DNA of 64,000 nucleotides, taken from positions 248,001-312,000 of the forward strand of contig NZ_JACHJK010000006.1 of the NCBI RefSeq assembly GCF_014203595.1, written 5' to 3'. The position numbers and the translations under genes are program-made. Source of the DNA: Streptomyces echinatus. GTDB taxonomy: Bacteria > Actinomycetota > Actinomycetes > Streptomycetales > Streptomycetaceae. The notes beneath the pieces are model-generated. The model made no database searches and was not told the origin of the DNA. It saw only the letters and a program-made list of their open reading frames with translations. Positions 37,098-45,854 of the stretch are shown piece by piece. Positions within the stretch are counted from its first letter, which is position 1. Each line of letters opens with the position of its first letter.

Positions 37098-38080
37098 TGA
37101 GCGTCTGGCTGCCCACGGCGCCCTGCACCCCGGGCGCCTGCGTGGAGCAGGCCCGGGCCGCCGCGGCCGTACCCCGTGCCGTGCTGCGGCTGACCGCGGT
37201 CACGATCCTGGTCCTGGCCGGGATCGCGCTGTCCCCACTCGGCGGGAGGATCCCCGCCGAGTGGGTCAGGCGGTGGTGCCGGACGATCGTCCGGGCCATG
37301 GGGGTCCGGATCCGCGTCACCGGCACCGCCGCACCGGCCGGCGGGCTGCTGCTGGTCGCAAACCACGTCTCGTGGCTCGACATCCCGCTGCTCACCGCCG
37401 TGCGCCCGGCCCGCATGCTCGCCAAGACCGAGGTCCGGCAGTGGCCCGTGGCGGGCGCGCTGGCCGCGCGCGGCGGCGCCCTGTTCATCGAACGGGACCG
37501 GCTGCGCGCCCTGCCCGGCACGGTCGCCGCCATCGCCGACGCCCTGCGCGCGGGCGCGGCCGTGACCGCCTTCCCCGAGGGCAGCACCTGGTGCGGACGC
37601 GCCCACGGCCGGTTCCGCCGGGCCGTCTTCCAGGCCGCGCTGGACGCGGGCGTGCCCGTCCAGCCGGTCGGCCTGCGCTACCGGCAGCAGGGCGGCGGCC
37701 CCGGCACCGCGGCGGCCTTCGTCGGCGAGGACACGCTGCTGGCGTCGCTGTGGCGGGTGGCCCGGGCCCGGGGGCTGGTCGCCGAGGTGGAGATCCGGCC
37801 GGTGATCCCGCCGGGCGGCCACCCCGACCGCCGCGCCCTCGCCCACGCGGCCCAGCCGGCCGCCCCCGAGCCCGCCTGGACCCACGCGGCGCTGATCGCC
37901 GACGACCGGACGGCGGCGCCCCGGAGGGACGCGGAACCCCGGCCGGCCGCGGCCGCCGCGGCGGGAAGCGCGACCGGCCACGACGGCGCGCCGGCCGGTC
38001 GAGGACGTATGACGGCCCCGCCACCCCCGCACGGAACCGCACGGGACGAGCCCGTTCAGGGCATGACCCGCGCCAGATAG
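37097..38080 (+). CDS. olsA: Lyso-ornithine lipid O-acyltransferase-like (PlsC family)
   Basis: This 327-residue membrane-associated acyltransferase has an N-terminal hydrophobic helix (LTAVTILVLAGIALSPLGG). The family motif NHVSWLD (NHxxxxD, about residues 94-100) follows, then GALFIERDRL and FPEGSTWCG (FPEGT-like) and PVQPVGLRYRQ. It would add the second acyl chain to lyso-ornithine lipid made by OlsB. The last 80 residues are a low-complexity Ala/Arg/Pro tail without homology that I can see. The 3' end overlaps the convergent UvrA-like gene by 25 bp. The ornithine substrate is inferred from the coupled olsB gene. Confidence 0.8.
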   Translation: MSVWLPTAPCTPGACVEQARAAAAVPRAVLRLTAVTILVLAGIALSPLGGRIPAEWVRRWCRTIVRAMGVRIRVTGTAAPAGGLLLVANHVSWLDIPLLTAVRPARMLAKTEVRQWPVAGALAARGGALFIERDRLRALPGTVAAIADALRAGAAVTAFPEGSTWCGRAHGRFRRAVFQAALDAGVPVQPVGLRYRQQGGGPGTAAAFVGEDTLLASLWRVARARGLVAEVEIRPVIPPGGHPDRRALAHAAQPAAPEPAWTHAALIADDRTAAPRRDAEPRPAAAAAAGSATGHDGAPAGRGRMTAPPPPHGTARDEPVQGMTRAR

Positions 38081-40386
38081 GGCGCGGTCGCGCTGCCCTC
38101 CGCCCGGGCCACCCGCTCCGGTGGACCGGCCGCCACGATCCGGCCGCCCCGGTCGCCGCCGCCGGGGCCCAGGTCGATCACCCAGTCGGCGCCCGCGACC
38201 ACCGTCATGTCGTGCTCGACCACGACCACCGTGTGCCCGGCGTCGACCAGCCCGTGCAGCCGGTCCATCAGCACCTCCACGTCCGCCGGGTGCAGTCCGG
38301 TCGTCGGCTCGTCCAGCAGATAGAGGGTGTGGCCGCGGCGCCCGCGCTGGAGTTCGCTCGCCAGCTTGATCCGCTGCGCCTCACCGCCCGACAGCTCGGT
38401 CGCGGGCTGCCCGAGCCGCAGATAGCCGAGGCCCACGTCGAGCAGGGTGCCCAGGCTCCGGGCGGCCGCCGGGGTGTCCGCGAAGAACTCCCCGGCGGCC
38501 TCCACGGTCAGGTCCAGCACGTCGGCGATGTTCCGCCCCCGGTACGTCACCTGGAGCGTCTCGGGGTTGTAGCGGGCGCCCGCGCAGTCCGGGCAGGGCG
38601 CGTAGGTGCTGGGCAGGAACAGCAGCTCCACACTGACGAACCCCTCGCCCTGGCAGGTCTCGCAGCGTCCCCCCGCCACGTTGAAGGAGAACCGCCCGAC
38701 CCCGTACCCGCGCGCCCGTGCCTCCGGCGTGCCGGCGAACACCTTGCGTACGACGTCGAACAGGCCCGTGTACGTCGCCAGGTTGGACCGCGGGGTGCGC
38801 CCGATGGGCCTCTGGTCGACCCGGACCAGCCGTTCGACCCCCTCCAGCTCCGCCGTCAGCTCGCCGACGAGGGTGGACTTCCCGGAGCCGGAGACACCGG
38901 TGACGGCGGTGAACACGCCGAGCGGGAACCCGGCCGTCACCGCGCGCAGGTTGTGCCGGCTGACCGGTCCCACCGTCAGCCAGCCGCGCGGCTCACGGAT
39001 CTCGCGCGCCGGTCCCGGCGACTCGTCGAAGAGGTACACGGCCGTCGCCGACTCCGCCACCGACGCCAGTTCGGCCACCGGTCCGCTGTACAGCACCCGC
39101 CCGCCGTGCTCGCCGGCGCCCGGACCCACGTCGACCAGCCAGTCCGCCCCGCGCACCACCTCCAGGTGATGCTCCACGACGAACACCGAGTTGCCCGCGG
39201 CCTTCAGCCGCTCCAGCACGGTCAGCAGCGCCTCGGTGTCCGCGGGGTGCAGTCCGGCGGACGGCTCGTCCAGCACGTACACCACGCCGAACAGTCCGGA
39301 GCGCAACTGGGTGGCGAGCCGCAGCCGTTGCAGCTCGCCCGCCGACAGGGTGGGCGTGGACCGGTCGAGGCTGAGGTAGCCGAGACCGAGCTCGACGACC
39401 GGCGCGATCCGGGACCTGAGGTCCGCCACGAGCACCCTGGCGGCCTCCGTTCCGTCCTCCGGCAGACCGGCGAGGTCGGTCAGCGGCAGCGCGGCCAGCT
39501 CGGCGATGGTCCGGCCGCCGAAGGTCACCGCCAGCGCCTCGGGCCGCAGCCGGCTGCCCCCGCAGGCCGGGCAGGGCGCACTGGTCAGGAAGCGCTCCGC
39601 CTTCGCCCGCAGCGTCGGGGACTTGGTGTCCGAGAACGTCTTGAGGACATACCGGCGGGCGCTCATGTACGTGCCCTGATAGGGCCGCTGGATCCGGTCG
39701 GCGTCCCGCACCGGGTGGACGGTGACCACGGGCTGCTCGTCCGTGAACAGGATCCACTCGCGCTGTCCGGCGGGCAGTTCGCGCCAGGGCCGGTCCACGT
39801 CGTACCCGAGCGTGCCCAGGATGTCCCGCAGGTTCTTGCCCTGCCAGGCGCCCGGCCACGCGGCGATCGCGCCCTCGCGGATCGACAGGGAGGGGTCCGG
39901 GACGAGCGACTCCTCGGTGGTGCCGTGCACGTGGCCGAGACCGTGGCACTCGGGGCAGGCACCGGCCGCCGTATTGGGCGAGAACGCGTCGGAATCGAGC
40001 CGCTCGGCGCCCGGCGGATAGTCCCCGGCGCGGGAGAACAGCATGCGCAGGGAGTTGGAGAGATTGGTGACCGTGCCCACCGATGACCGCGACGTGGGGG
40101 CCGAGCGGCGCTGCTGGAGCGACACCGCGGGCGGCAGGCCGGTGATCTCACCGACCTTGGGCGCCCCGACCTGGTGGATCAGCCGGCGCGCGTACGGGGC
40201 GACCGACTCGAAGTACCGCCGCTGCGCCTCGGCGTAGACGGTGCCGAACGCCAGGGACGACTTGCCGGAGCCGGAGACGCCGGTGAACACGGCCAGCGCG
40301 TCCCGCGGGATGTCCACGTCGACGCCCCTGAGGTTGTGCTCACGGGCGCCGCGGACGCGGACGTACGGGTCATGGGGGTGCTGCAT
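38056..40386 (-). CDS. Short UvrA-like ABC ATPase
   Basis: This is a 776-residue paralogue of UvrA; true UvrA is near 950-1000 residues. Two ATPase halves are present, with Walker A GVSGSGKSS (about residue 38) and GVSGSGKST (about 500). The signatures are LSAGELQR (first, with Ala where Gly is usual) and LSGGEAQR (second). CxxC zinc modules (CPECHGLGH, CPACGG; CETCQGEG, CPDCAGAR) and Walker B VYVLDEPSAGLHP / LYLLDEPTTGLHP complete it. The missing length falls in the insertion that binds UvrB in UvrA, so it resembles the UvrA2/DrrC group linked to drug tolerance. The role here is unknown. Confidence 0.9.
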   Translation of the reverse strand: MQHPHDPYVRVRGAREHNLRGVDVDIPRDALAVFTGVSGSGKSSLAFGTVYAEAQRRYFESVAPYARRLIHQVGAPKVGEITGLPPAVSLQQRRSAPTSRSSVGTVTNLSNSLRMLFSRAGDYPPGAERLDSDAFSPNTAAGACPECHGLGHVHGTTEESLVPDPSLSIREGAIAAWPGAWQGKNLRDILGTLGYDVDRPWRELPAGQREWILFTDEQPVVTVHPVRDADRIQRPYQGTYMSARRYVLKTFSDTKSPTLRAKAERFLTSAPCPACGGSRLRPEALAVTFGGRTIAELAALPLTDLAGLPEDGTEAARVLVADLRSRIAPVVELGLGYLSLDRSTPTLSAGELQRLRLATQLRSGLFGVVYVLDEPSAGLHPADTEALLTVLERLKAAGNSVFVVEHHLEVVRGADWLVDVGPGAGEHGGRVLYSGPVAELASVAESATAVYLFDESPGPAREIREPRGWLTVGPVSRHNLRAVTAGFPLGVFTAVTGVSGSGKSTLVGELTAELEGVERLVRVDQRPIGRTPRSNLATYTGLFDVVRKVFAGTPEARARGYGVGRFSFNVAGGRCETCQGEGFVSVELLFLPSTYAPCPDCAGARYNPETLQVTYRGRNIADVLDLTVEAAGEFFADTPAAARSLGTLLDVGLGYLRLGQPATELSGGEAQRIKLASELQRGRRGHTLYLLDEPTTGLHPADVEVLMDRLHGLVDAGHTVVVVEHDMTVVAGADWVIDLGPGGGDRGGRIVAAGPPERVARAEGSATAPYLARVMP

Positions 40387-40413
40387 CGGGGGAACTCTAG
40401 CCGCCCCCGGGGC

Positions 40414-40608
40414 TTATGACTGCGGAGGGTTGCCCCGGTCCTGCCGGGTGCCGAACTCGTCCCTCAGCTTGTCCTGACCGGTGTCGACCTGTGACTGGTA
40501 CTTGTTCCCGGTGCGCTGGTCGATGTAGTCGCCGCCCTTGTCGATGCCCTTGTCGGCCGTGCCCTCGTGGCCCTTGAGCATGCCCTTGATCTTGTCCATG
40601 AAGGACAT
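40414..40608 (-). CDS. MT0933-like antitoxin-family small protein
   Basis: This 64-residue hydrophilic protein (MSFMDKIKGMLKGHEGTADK...TGNKYQSQVDTGQDKLRDEFG) matches the short family annotated as MT0933-like antitoxin in actinobacteria. The K/D/Q-rich amphipathic pattern also recalls CsbD-like stress proteins. No toxin gene adjoins it, so antitoxin function is doubtful at this locus. GAGGAGGG lies 6 nt before the ATG. It is on the same strand as, and 27 bp upstream of, the UvrA-like gene. Confidence 0.75.
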   Translation of the reverse strand: MSFMDKIKGMLKGHEGTADKGIDKGGDYIDQRTGNKYQSQVDTGQDKLRDEFGTRQDRGNPPQS

Positions 40609-40683
40609 GGCAGCCCTCCTCGTCGGTTCCAGGCTTGCCTTCCCAGGGTCACCGGCCGGGACCGGGTTCGCATCTTGATCAGC

Positions 40684-41691
40684 TCAACGGCCCGGCGCGA
40701 AGAGCGCGGCGAGCCGCCGCCAGGAGTCCAGCAGGGCCGGGCGGTCGAAGCTGCTGGTGGTGACGAGGACCTCCTCGGCGCCCGTCTCCTTCAGCACCGT
40801 CTCCAGCTCGTGGGCGACCCGGTCCCCGGTGCCGGCGATGTGCCCGGCGAGGCCCGCCTCGTAGAAGCCGCGCTCCTTCGCGGTCATCGTGCGGGCCTCG
40901 ACCGCCTCGGCGGGGGCGAGCGGCGGGAAGGTGCCTCGGGTGCGGGAGTACGCCGCCGACCAGGCCTCGGGCACCAGCAGGCGTCGCGCGTCGGCCTCGG
41001 TGCCGGCCACGGCGATCGTGCCGGAGATCATGACGTACGGTTCGGCCGCCCAGCGCGAGGGCCGGAACAGGGAGCGGTACCGGTCGATGCCACGGAGCAG
41101 CTTCTCGCGGTCGCGCAGGTCACCGATGACCATGGGCAGGCCGGCGCGGGCGGCGATCCCCACGCCCTCGCCCATGGCCAGCACGAACGGTGGCACCGTC
41201 AGTCCCTCCGAGGGGCGCGCGTGCACCCCGGTCGGCGAGCCGCCCGTGAACCAGTCCAGGAGCTCGCCGAGTTGCGCCGCGAAGTCCTCGGCGTCGCCCT
41301 TGTCCCGGCCGAGCGCCCTGCGCACCCCGTCCGTGAAACCCACGGAGCGCCCGAGCCCCATGTCGATCCGCCCCGGGAACAGCGCCTCCAGCACCCCGAA
41401 CTGCTCGGCGACGACCAGAGGCCGGTGGTTGGGCAGCATGACTCCGCCGGTGCCGACCCGGATGGTGCGGGTGGCGGAGGCGACCGCGGCGGCGAGCACG
41501 GTCGGCGCGGAGCCGGCGACCCCCGGTACTCCGTGGTGCTCGGAGACCCAGAACCGGTGGTAGCCGAGCGCCTCGGCCTCCCGGGCGAGCGCGACGGTGT
41601 CCCGCAGGGCCGCCGAGGGCGGGTGGCCTTCCCGGGTGCGGGAGCGGTCGAGGACGGAGAACCGGGTCCGGGCGATCACTGAGCTGCTCAC
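40684..41691 (-). CDS. LLM-class flavin-dependent oxidoreductase
   Basis: This 335-residue luciferase-like monooxygenase has LAREAEALGYHRFWVSEHHGVPG and RIRVGTGGVMLPNHRPLVVAEQFGVLEALFPGRIDMGLGRS, the family F420/FMN-binding region. The C-terminus ends GAEEVLVTTSSFDRPALLDSWRRLA. It resembles the MsnO8 group. The substrate and whether it uses FMNH2 or F420 cannot be told. The start is GTG 41691. It is not obviously part of an operon. Confidence 0.88.
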   Translation of the reverse strand: MSSSVIARTRFSVLDRSRTREGHPPSAALRDTVALAREAEALGYHRFWVSEHHGVPGVAGSAPTVLAAAVASATRTIRVGTGGVMLPNHRPLVVAEQFGVLEALFPGRIDMGLGRSVGFTDGVRRALGRDKGDAEDFAAQLGELLDWFTGGSPTGVHARPSEGLTVPPFVLAMGEGVGIAARAGLPMVIGDLRDREKLLRGIDRYRSLFRPSRWAAEPYVMISGTIAVAGTEADARRLLVPEAWSAAYSRTRGTFPPLAPAEAVEARTMTAKERGFYEAGLAGHIAGTGDRVAHELETVLKETGAEEVLVTTSSFDRPALLDSWRRLAALFAPGR

Positions 41692-41890
41692 GCACGCTTC
41701 AACGCCCTCACGGGCCGGGCATTCCCGGGGGCCCGCCCGGTCGGGGTGTGATCGAGGGCGGTCGGGCCGAGCCGTGGGGGAGGCCGGTCGGGTGCGCCAT
41801 GAAAGAAGGATCCGGTTGCGCCGTACGGTGCGACCGCGCGGCGCGGGCGCGGGGGCACTGGCGGGATCGGGGCGCGGCTAGGCTGGCCGG

Positions 41891-42382
41891 GTGACCGACA
41901 GCAGTCGACCTCCGATCGCCGTGTTCGACCTCGACAACACGCTTGCCGACACTGCCCACCGACAGCACTTCCTGGAGGGCCGGCCGCGGAACTGGGCGGC
42001 GTTCTTCGCCGCCGCGCCCCAGGACCCGCCGCTCCCGGAGGGCGTGGCGCTGGCCGTGGAGAGCGCCCGCCGGTGCGAGGTCGTCTACCTCACCGGCCGT
42101 CCCGAGCGGTGCCGCCGCGACACGCTGGACTGGCTCGCGGCCCACGGCCTGCCCGAGGGACGGGTGTACATGCGGAGCAACGCCGACCGCAGGCCGGCCC
42201 GGTTCACCAAGCTGGAGATCCTGCGCCGGCTCGCCCAGAACCGTGAGGTCCGGGTGCTCGTGGACGACGACGAGCTGGTGTGCGACGACGCCGAGCGCGC
42301 CGGGTTCACCGTCGTACGGGCTCGCTGGGCCGCGAAGTCGGCCGCGCTGGAGGAGGCGCAGGAGCGGGAGGGGCGCACCTGA
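41891..42382 (+). CDS. HAD-family phosphatase (PNKP-like)
   Basis: This 163-residue HAD-fold protein has motif I FDLDNTLAD (nucleophile and acid Asp), motif II VVYLTGRP, a Lys in ARFTKLEILRRL and motif III VLVDDDELVCDDAE. The compact layout with no large cap and the TGRPERCRRDTLDWL segment fit the group related to polynucleotide kinase 3'-phosphatase domains. The substrate is unknown. The start is GTG 41891. It converges with the dodecin gene. Confidence 0.82.
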   Translation: MTDSSRPPIAVFDLDNTLADTAHRQHFLEGRPRNWAAFFAAAPQDPPLPEGVALAVESARRCEVVYLTGRPERCRRDTLDWLAAHGLPEGRVYMRSNADRRPARFTKLEILRRLAQNREVRVLVDDDELVCDDAERAGFTVVRARWAAKSAALEEAQEREGRT

Positions 42383-42415
42383 CGCCGGGGGAGAACCGGC
42401 GCCGGGGCGGCCGGC

Positions 42416-42631
42416 TCAGTCGCCGTCCTCGATGCGGAATCCCACCTTCAGCCCTACCTGGTAGTGCTCGATCCGGCCGTTCTCGATCTGGCCGCGGACC
42501 TGGGTCACCTCGAACCAGTCCAGGTTGCGCAGCGTCTGGTCGGCGCGGGCGATGCCGTTGCGGATGGCCTGATCGATTCCCTCGTGCGAGGTACCGACGA
42601 TCTCGGTGACCCGGTAGGTGTGGTTCGACAT
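42416..42631 (-). CDS. Dodecin, flavin-binding
   Basis: This is a 71-residue dodecin: MSNHTYRVTEIVGTSHEGID, then QAIRNGIARADQTLRNLDWFEVTQVRGQIENG, and IEHYQVGLKVGFRI. The Trp of LDWFEV stacks on flavin in known dodecins, and Q/R residues after it line the dodecamer. Dodecamers store or buffer riboflavin/FMN or CoA. The gene stands alone; the divergent sugar-binding lipoprotein lies 212 bp away. Confidence 0.95.
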   Translation of the reverse strand: MSNHTYRVTEIVGTSHEGIDQAIRNGIARADQTLRNLDWFEVTQVRGQIENGRIEHYQVGLKVGFRIEDGD

Positions 42632-42733
42632 GCGGGTGCTCCTCTCGTGTCACGCCGTACTCCACCGTGCCGTATCCGCGCTCCGTCCGCACGGCGTCAC
42701 CGGGTCCGCGGCCCGGACCGCTTGACCTCCGCA

Positions 42734-42747
42734 TTGGTCCATACCAA
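42734..42747. promoter_or_regulatory. DasR-like (dre) operator before sugar-binding lipoprotein
   Basis: TTGGTCCATACCAA is an inverted repeat with TTGGT/ACCAA arms. Its core TGGTCCATACCA matches 10 of 12 bases of the DasR consensus TGGTCTAGACCA. TTGACC at 42722-42727 could be the -35 box, placing the operator in or next to the promoter of the gene at 42844. This would make the gene respond to glucosamine-phosphate levels through DasR. Confidence 0.65.
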
Positions 42748-42843
42748 AATCCCAGCACACCCGTACGAGCCGCGCGCTCGTTCCCCCACGCCGGGCCCCC
42801 ACCCCCTGTCCCAGCACCCCTGCCAGACAGAACAGGACCCCTC

Positions 42844-44100
42844 GTGAGACGTCGTCTGCTCGCCCTCATCTGCGTCACCGGCTCCCTCGTCACCGGCTGC
42901 GGGATGCTCCCCGGCGACCACGAGCGCAGGACCGTCACCGTATGGCTGATGAAGGACAGCGCCTCCCAGGACTTCGTCCAGCGGTTCACCGAGGACTTCG
43001 AGCGCACCCACGACGACCTGCGCCTCGACATCCGCGTCCAGGAGTGGACCGGCATCGTGGAGAAGGTCCGCGCCGCTCTCTCGGCGGACTCCGGCGACGC
43101 CCCGGACGTCATCGAGGTCGGCAACACCCAGGTTCCGCTGTACGCCGAGGGCGGCCGGCTCGTGGACCTCTCGCTGGAGTCCATGCGGGACTGGGGCGAG
43201 GACACGTGGCTGCCCGGCCTCGCCGAGCCCGGCAAGGACGGCAACCAGCAGTACGGCATCCCCTGGTACGCGGCCAGCCGGGTCGTCATCTACCGCAAGG
43301 ACCTGTTCGAGCAGGCCGGCATCACCAGCCCGCCCCGGACCCGCGAGGAATGGCTCACCGACACCGAGAAGCTCAACTCCCACGGCAACCAGGGCATCTA
43401 CCTCGCCGGGCAGGACTGGTACACGCTCTCCGGCTTCATCTGGGACGAGGGCGGTGACCTCGCCCAGGAGAAGGACCACGAGTGGCGGGGCACCCTGGAC
43501 ACCCCCGCCGCGCTGCGCGGCATGGACTTCTACCGGCGCCTCCAGGCGCTGGGCCGGGGGCCCGTCGACGCCGACGAGGAACACCCGCCCCAGGCTGGGG
43601 TGTTCGCCGACGGCAAGGTCGCACAGATCATCGCCGTACCCGGACTCACCCGGTCGGTCCTCCAGCGGAACCCGGGCCTGAAGGACGAACTCGGGTTCTT
43701 CCCGGTGCCCGGCCGCACGGCCGGGCGGCCCGGCGCCGTCTTCACCGGCGGCTCCGACCTGGTCATCCCGCAGAACACCGACGACCAGTTCGCCGCCGCC
43801 ACCGTCGTCGGGGCGCTCACCGGCGCCAAGTGGGACACCGAACTCGCCCGCACCATGAACTACGTGCCCAACAAGACCACCCTGGCCGGCGCGGTCGCGA
43901 GCGAGGAGGGGGTCGCCGCCATGGCCGCGGGCGCGGCACACGGCCGGGCGACCCCCACCACCCCTCAGTGGGCCGACGTCGAGGCCGACAACCCGATCAA
44001 GGAGTACATGACCCGGGTGCTGGGCGGCGCGGACCCGGCGACCGAGGCGCGCCGCGCCTCGCGGAAGATCACCGAGGCGCTCGAACCGGACCTGGGCTGA
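42844..44100 (+). CDS. Orphan ABC sugar-binding lipoprotein
   Basis: This 418-residue extracellular solute-binding protein (family 1) has a lipoprotein signal VRRRLLALICVTGSLVTGCG with Cys about residue 19. It continues TVTVWLMKDSASQDFVQRFTEDFE and then DAPDVIEVGNTQVPLYAEGGRLVDLS, the usual binding-protein start. The middle part has GIPWYAASRVVIYRKDLFEQAGI and WLTDTEKLNSHGNQGIYLAG. No permease genes flank it, so it must share membrane subunits encoded elsewhere, as some chitobiose-type systems do. The DasR-like operator upstream suggests an aminosugar ligand. GTG 42844 has AGGA 6 nt upstream. Confidence 0.88.
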   Translation: MRRRLLALICVTGSLVTGCGMLPGDHERRTVTVWLMKDSASQDFVQRFTEDFERTHDDLRLDIRVQEWTGIVEKVRAALSADSGDAPDVIEVGNTQVPLYAEGGRLVDLSLESMRDWGEDTWLPGLAEPGKDGNQQYGIPWYAASRVVIYRKDLFEQAGITSPPRTREEWLTDTEKLNSHGNQGIYLAGQDWYTLSGFIWDEGGDLAQEKDHEWRGTLDTPAALRGMDFYRRLQALGRGPVDADEEHPPQAGVFADGKVAQIIAVPGLTRSVLQRNPGLKDELGFFPVPGRTAGRPGAVFTGGSDLVIPQNTDDQFAAATVVGALTGAKWDTELARTMNYVPNKTTLAGAVASEEGVAAMAAGAAHGRATPTTPQWADVEADNPIKEYMTRVLGGADPATEARRASRKITEALEPDLG

Positions 44101-44115
44101 ACCACCGTGCCCGGG

Positions 44116-45078
44116 TCACCGCGCCACGCTCAACGACACCGCGAAGCGGCCCTGCTCGTCCGTCCACCAGTGGGTCAGCTCCAGTCCGGCCACGGCCAGT
44201 TCGGCGGTCACCCCCTCCCGCCGGAACTTGGCAGACACCTCGGTGCGCAGCTCCTCGCCCGCCGCGAAGTCCACGGCGAGGTTCAGTGCGGGCACCTTCA
44301 CCGTCTGGGCCGTACGCGAGCGCAACCGCATCTCGATCCACTCCCGCTCGGCGTTCCACAGGGCCACGTGGTCGAACGCGTCCAGGTCGAAGTCGGCGCC
44401 CAGTTCGCGGTCGACCACGGCCAGCACGTTCTTGTTGAACGCGGCCGTCACCCCGGCCGCGTCGTCGTACGCCCGGACCAGCACCCGCTCGTCCTTGACC
44501 AGGTCGGTGCCGAGCAGCAGCCCGTCGCCGGGGGCGAGCAGCGAGCGCACGGAGGCCAGGAAGCCGGCGCGCTCGTCGGGCAGCAGATTGCCGATCGTGC
44601 CGCCGAGGAACGCCACCAGCCGGGGTCCGGGGGTGGCGGGCAGGCTCAGCGGGGCGGTGAAGTCGGCGATCAGGGCGTGCACGTCGAGGTCCGGGCGCTC
44701 CTCGACGAGGGCCTGCCCGGCCTGGACGAGGGCGCTCTCGCTGACGTCCACCGGCACATAGGCGGTCAGCGAGCCGAGCGCCTCGATCAGATAGCGGGTC
44801 TTCTCCGAGGAACCCGAGCCCAGTTCCACCAGGGTGCGGGCGCCGCTGGCGGCGGCGATCTCACCGGACCGGGTGGCGAGGATCTCCCGCTCGGCGCGCG
44901 TGGGGTAGTACTCGGGCAGCTCGGTGATCCGCTCGAACAGCTCGCTGCCGCGAGCGTCGTAGAACCACTTGGGCGGCAGCCACTTGGGTGTGACGGTGAG
45001 GCCGCTCAGCACATCGGCGCGCAGCGCGGCGTCCGTGGCGTCCTCGGGAAGGGTGCGGGTGACGTGCAGGGGGCTCAA
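44116..45078 (-). CDS. egtD: L-histidine N(alpha)-methyltransferase, ergothioneine
   Basis: This 320-residue SAM methyltransferase makes hercynine (trimethylhistidine) from histidine. Family motifs are LPPKWFYDARGSELFERIT, LPEYYPTRAEREIL, LVELGSGSSEKTRYLIEAL, VAFLGGTIGNLLP and FNKNVLAVVDRELGADFDLDAFDH. The start is TTG 45078: TTGA overlaps the egtC stop, and AAGGAG lies 8 nt upstream. It is the last gene of the egtABCD operon. Confidence 0.95.
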   Translation of the reverse strand: MSPLHVTRTLPEDATDAALRADVLSGLTVTPKWLPPKWFYDARGSELFERITELPEYYPTRAEREILATRSGEIAAASGARTLVELGSGSSEKTRYLIEALGSLTAYVPVDVSESALVQAGQALVEERPDLDVHALIADFTAPLSLPATPGPRLVAFLGGTIGNLLPDERAGFLASVRSLLAPGDGLLLGTDLVKDERVLVRAYDDAAGVTAAFNKNVLAVVDRELGADFDLDAFDHVALWNAEREWIEMRLRSRTAQTVKVPALNLAVDFAAGEELRTEVSAKFRREGVTAELAVAGLELTHWWTDEQGRFAVSLSVAR

Positions 45079-45854
45079 CGGCAGGGCTCCTTCGGGGTTG
45101 CGGCCGCCGGATCCTCCAGCGGGGCGAGCAGCACGCCGGCGCGGCTCGCGGTCAGCACGGTGCGGTCGGGGACCTCCTGCCAGAGCGGGTCGTCGTCGTA
45201 CGGTTCGGAGGCGACGACCGTGCTCCGGCCGGGCTCGGTGCGGTACCAGAGGGAGTCGCCCCAGGCGGTGGCGGCGATCGACTCCCCGTCGGTCAGCAGG
45301 AGGTTGAGACGGGAGGCGGGCGCCGCCTGCGCCAGCCGGCGGACCGGCTCGCCCAGGGCCTGGTCCAGGGTGTCGCCACGGCGCAGCCGGTGCAGGACCA
45401 GCGCCCAGACGAACGCCGAGTCGTTACGGGCCTGGAGCGACAGCAGCTCGACCGGGGGCAGCGTGGACACCAGGGGTGCCGCCGAGTCCGGCCAGCCCGC
45501 GATCACGCCGTTGTGGCTGAACAGCCAGCGCCCGGACGCGAACGGCGCCGCCGCGGCCTCCGCGTCCGCCCCGGCCAGGGTCGCGTCCCGGACCGCCGCG
45601 AGCACGGTGCCCGAGCGCACCACCCGGGCCAGGTCGGCGAAGGACAGGTCGGCCCAGATCGGGCCGGCCCGCCGGTAGCGGGCCGGCACCGGATCCTCCG
45701 GCGTGTACCAGCCGACCCCGAAACCGTCGGCGTTGACCGTGCCGTGCCGCTGCCGCCGGGGCGCCCACGACTGCCGGAACAGACTGTGCGGGGGCTCCAC
45801 CAGGACCCGGCCGAGCGGCTCCGCCAGCCCCACGTAAGCGAGGTGACGGCACAT
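45075..45854 (-). CDS. egtC: Gamma-glutamyl-hercynylcysteine sulfoxide hydrolase
   Basis: This 259-residue class II amidotransferase-fold enzyme begins MCRHLAYVGL, so Cys2 becomes the N-terminal nucleophile after Met removal. Other motifs are NADGFGVGWYTP, LAAVRDAT, WLFSHNGVIAG and ARNDSAFVWALVLHRL. It removes glutamate from gamma-glutamyl-hercynylcysteine sulfoxide. ATG 45854 overlaps the egtB stop as TGATG. The stop overlaps the egtD start. Confidence 0.93.
   Translation of the reverse strand: MCRHLAYVGLAEPLGRVLVEPPHSLFRQSWAPRRQRHGTVNADGFGVGWYTPEDPVPARYRRAGPIWADLSFADLARVVRSGTVLAAVRDATLAGADAEAAAAPFASGRWLFSHNGVIAGWPDSAAPLVSTLPPVELLSLQARNDSAFVWALVLHRLRRGDTLDQALGEPVRRLAQAAPASRLNLLLTDGESIAATAWGDSLWYRTEPGRSTVVASEPYDDDPLWQEVPDRTVLTASRAGVLLAPLEDPAAATPKEPCR

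Noticed and set aside
40414..40608. Toxin-antitoxin pair with the MT0933-type antitoxin
   Set aside because: No toxin gene adjoins it. The nearest PemK-like gene is more than 9 kb away and on its own.
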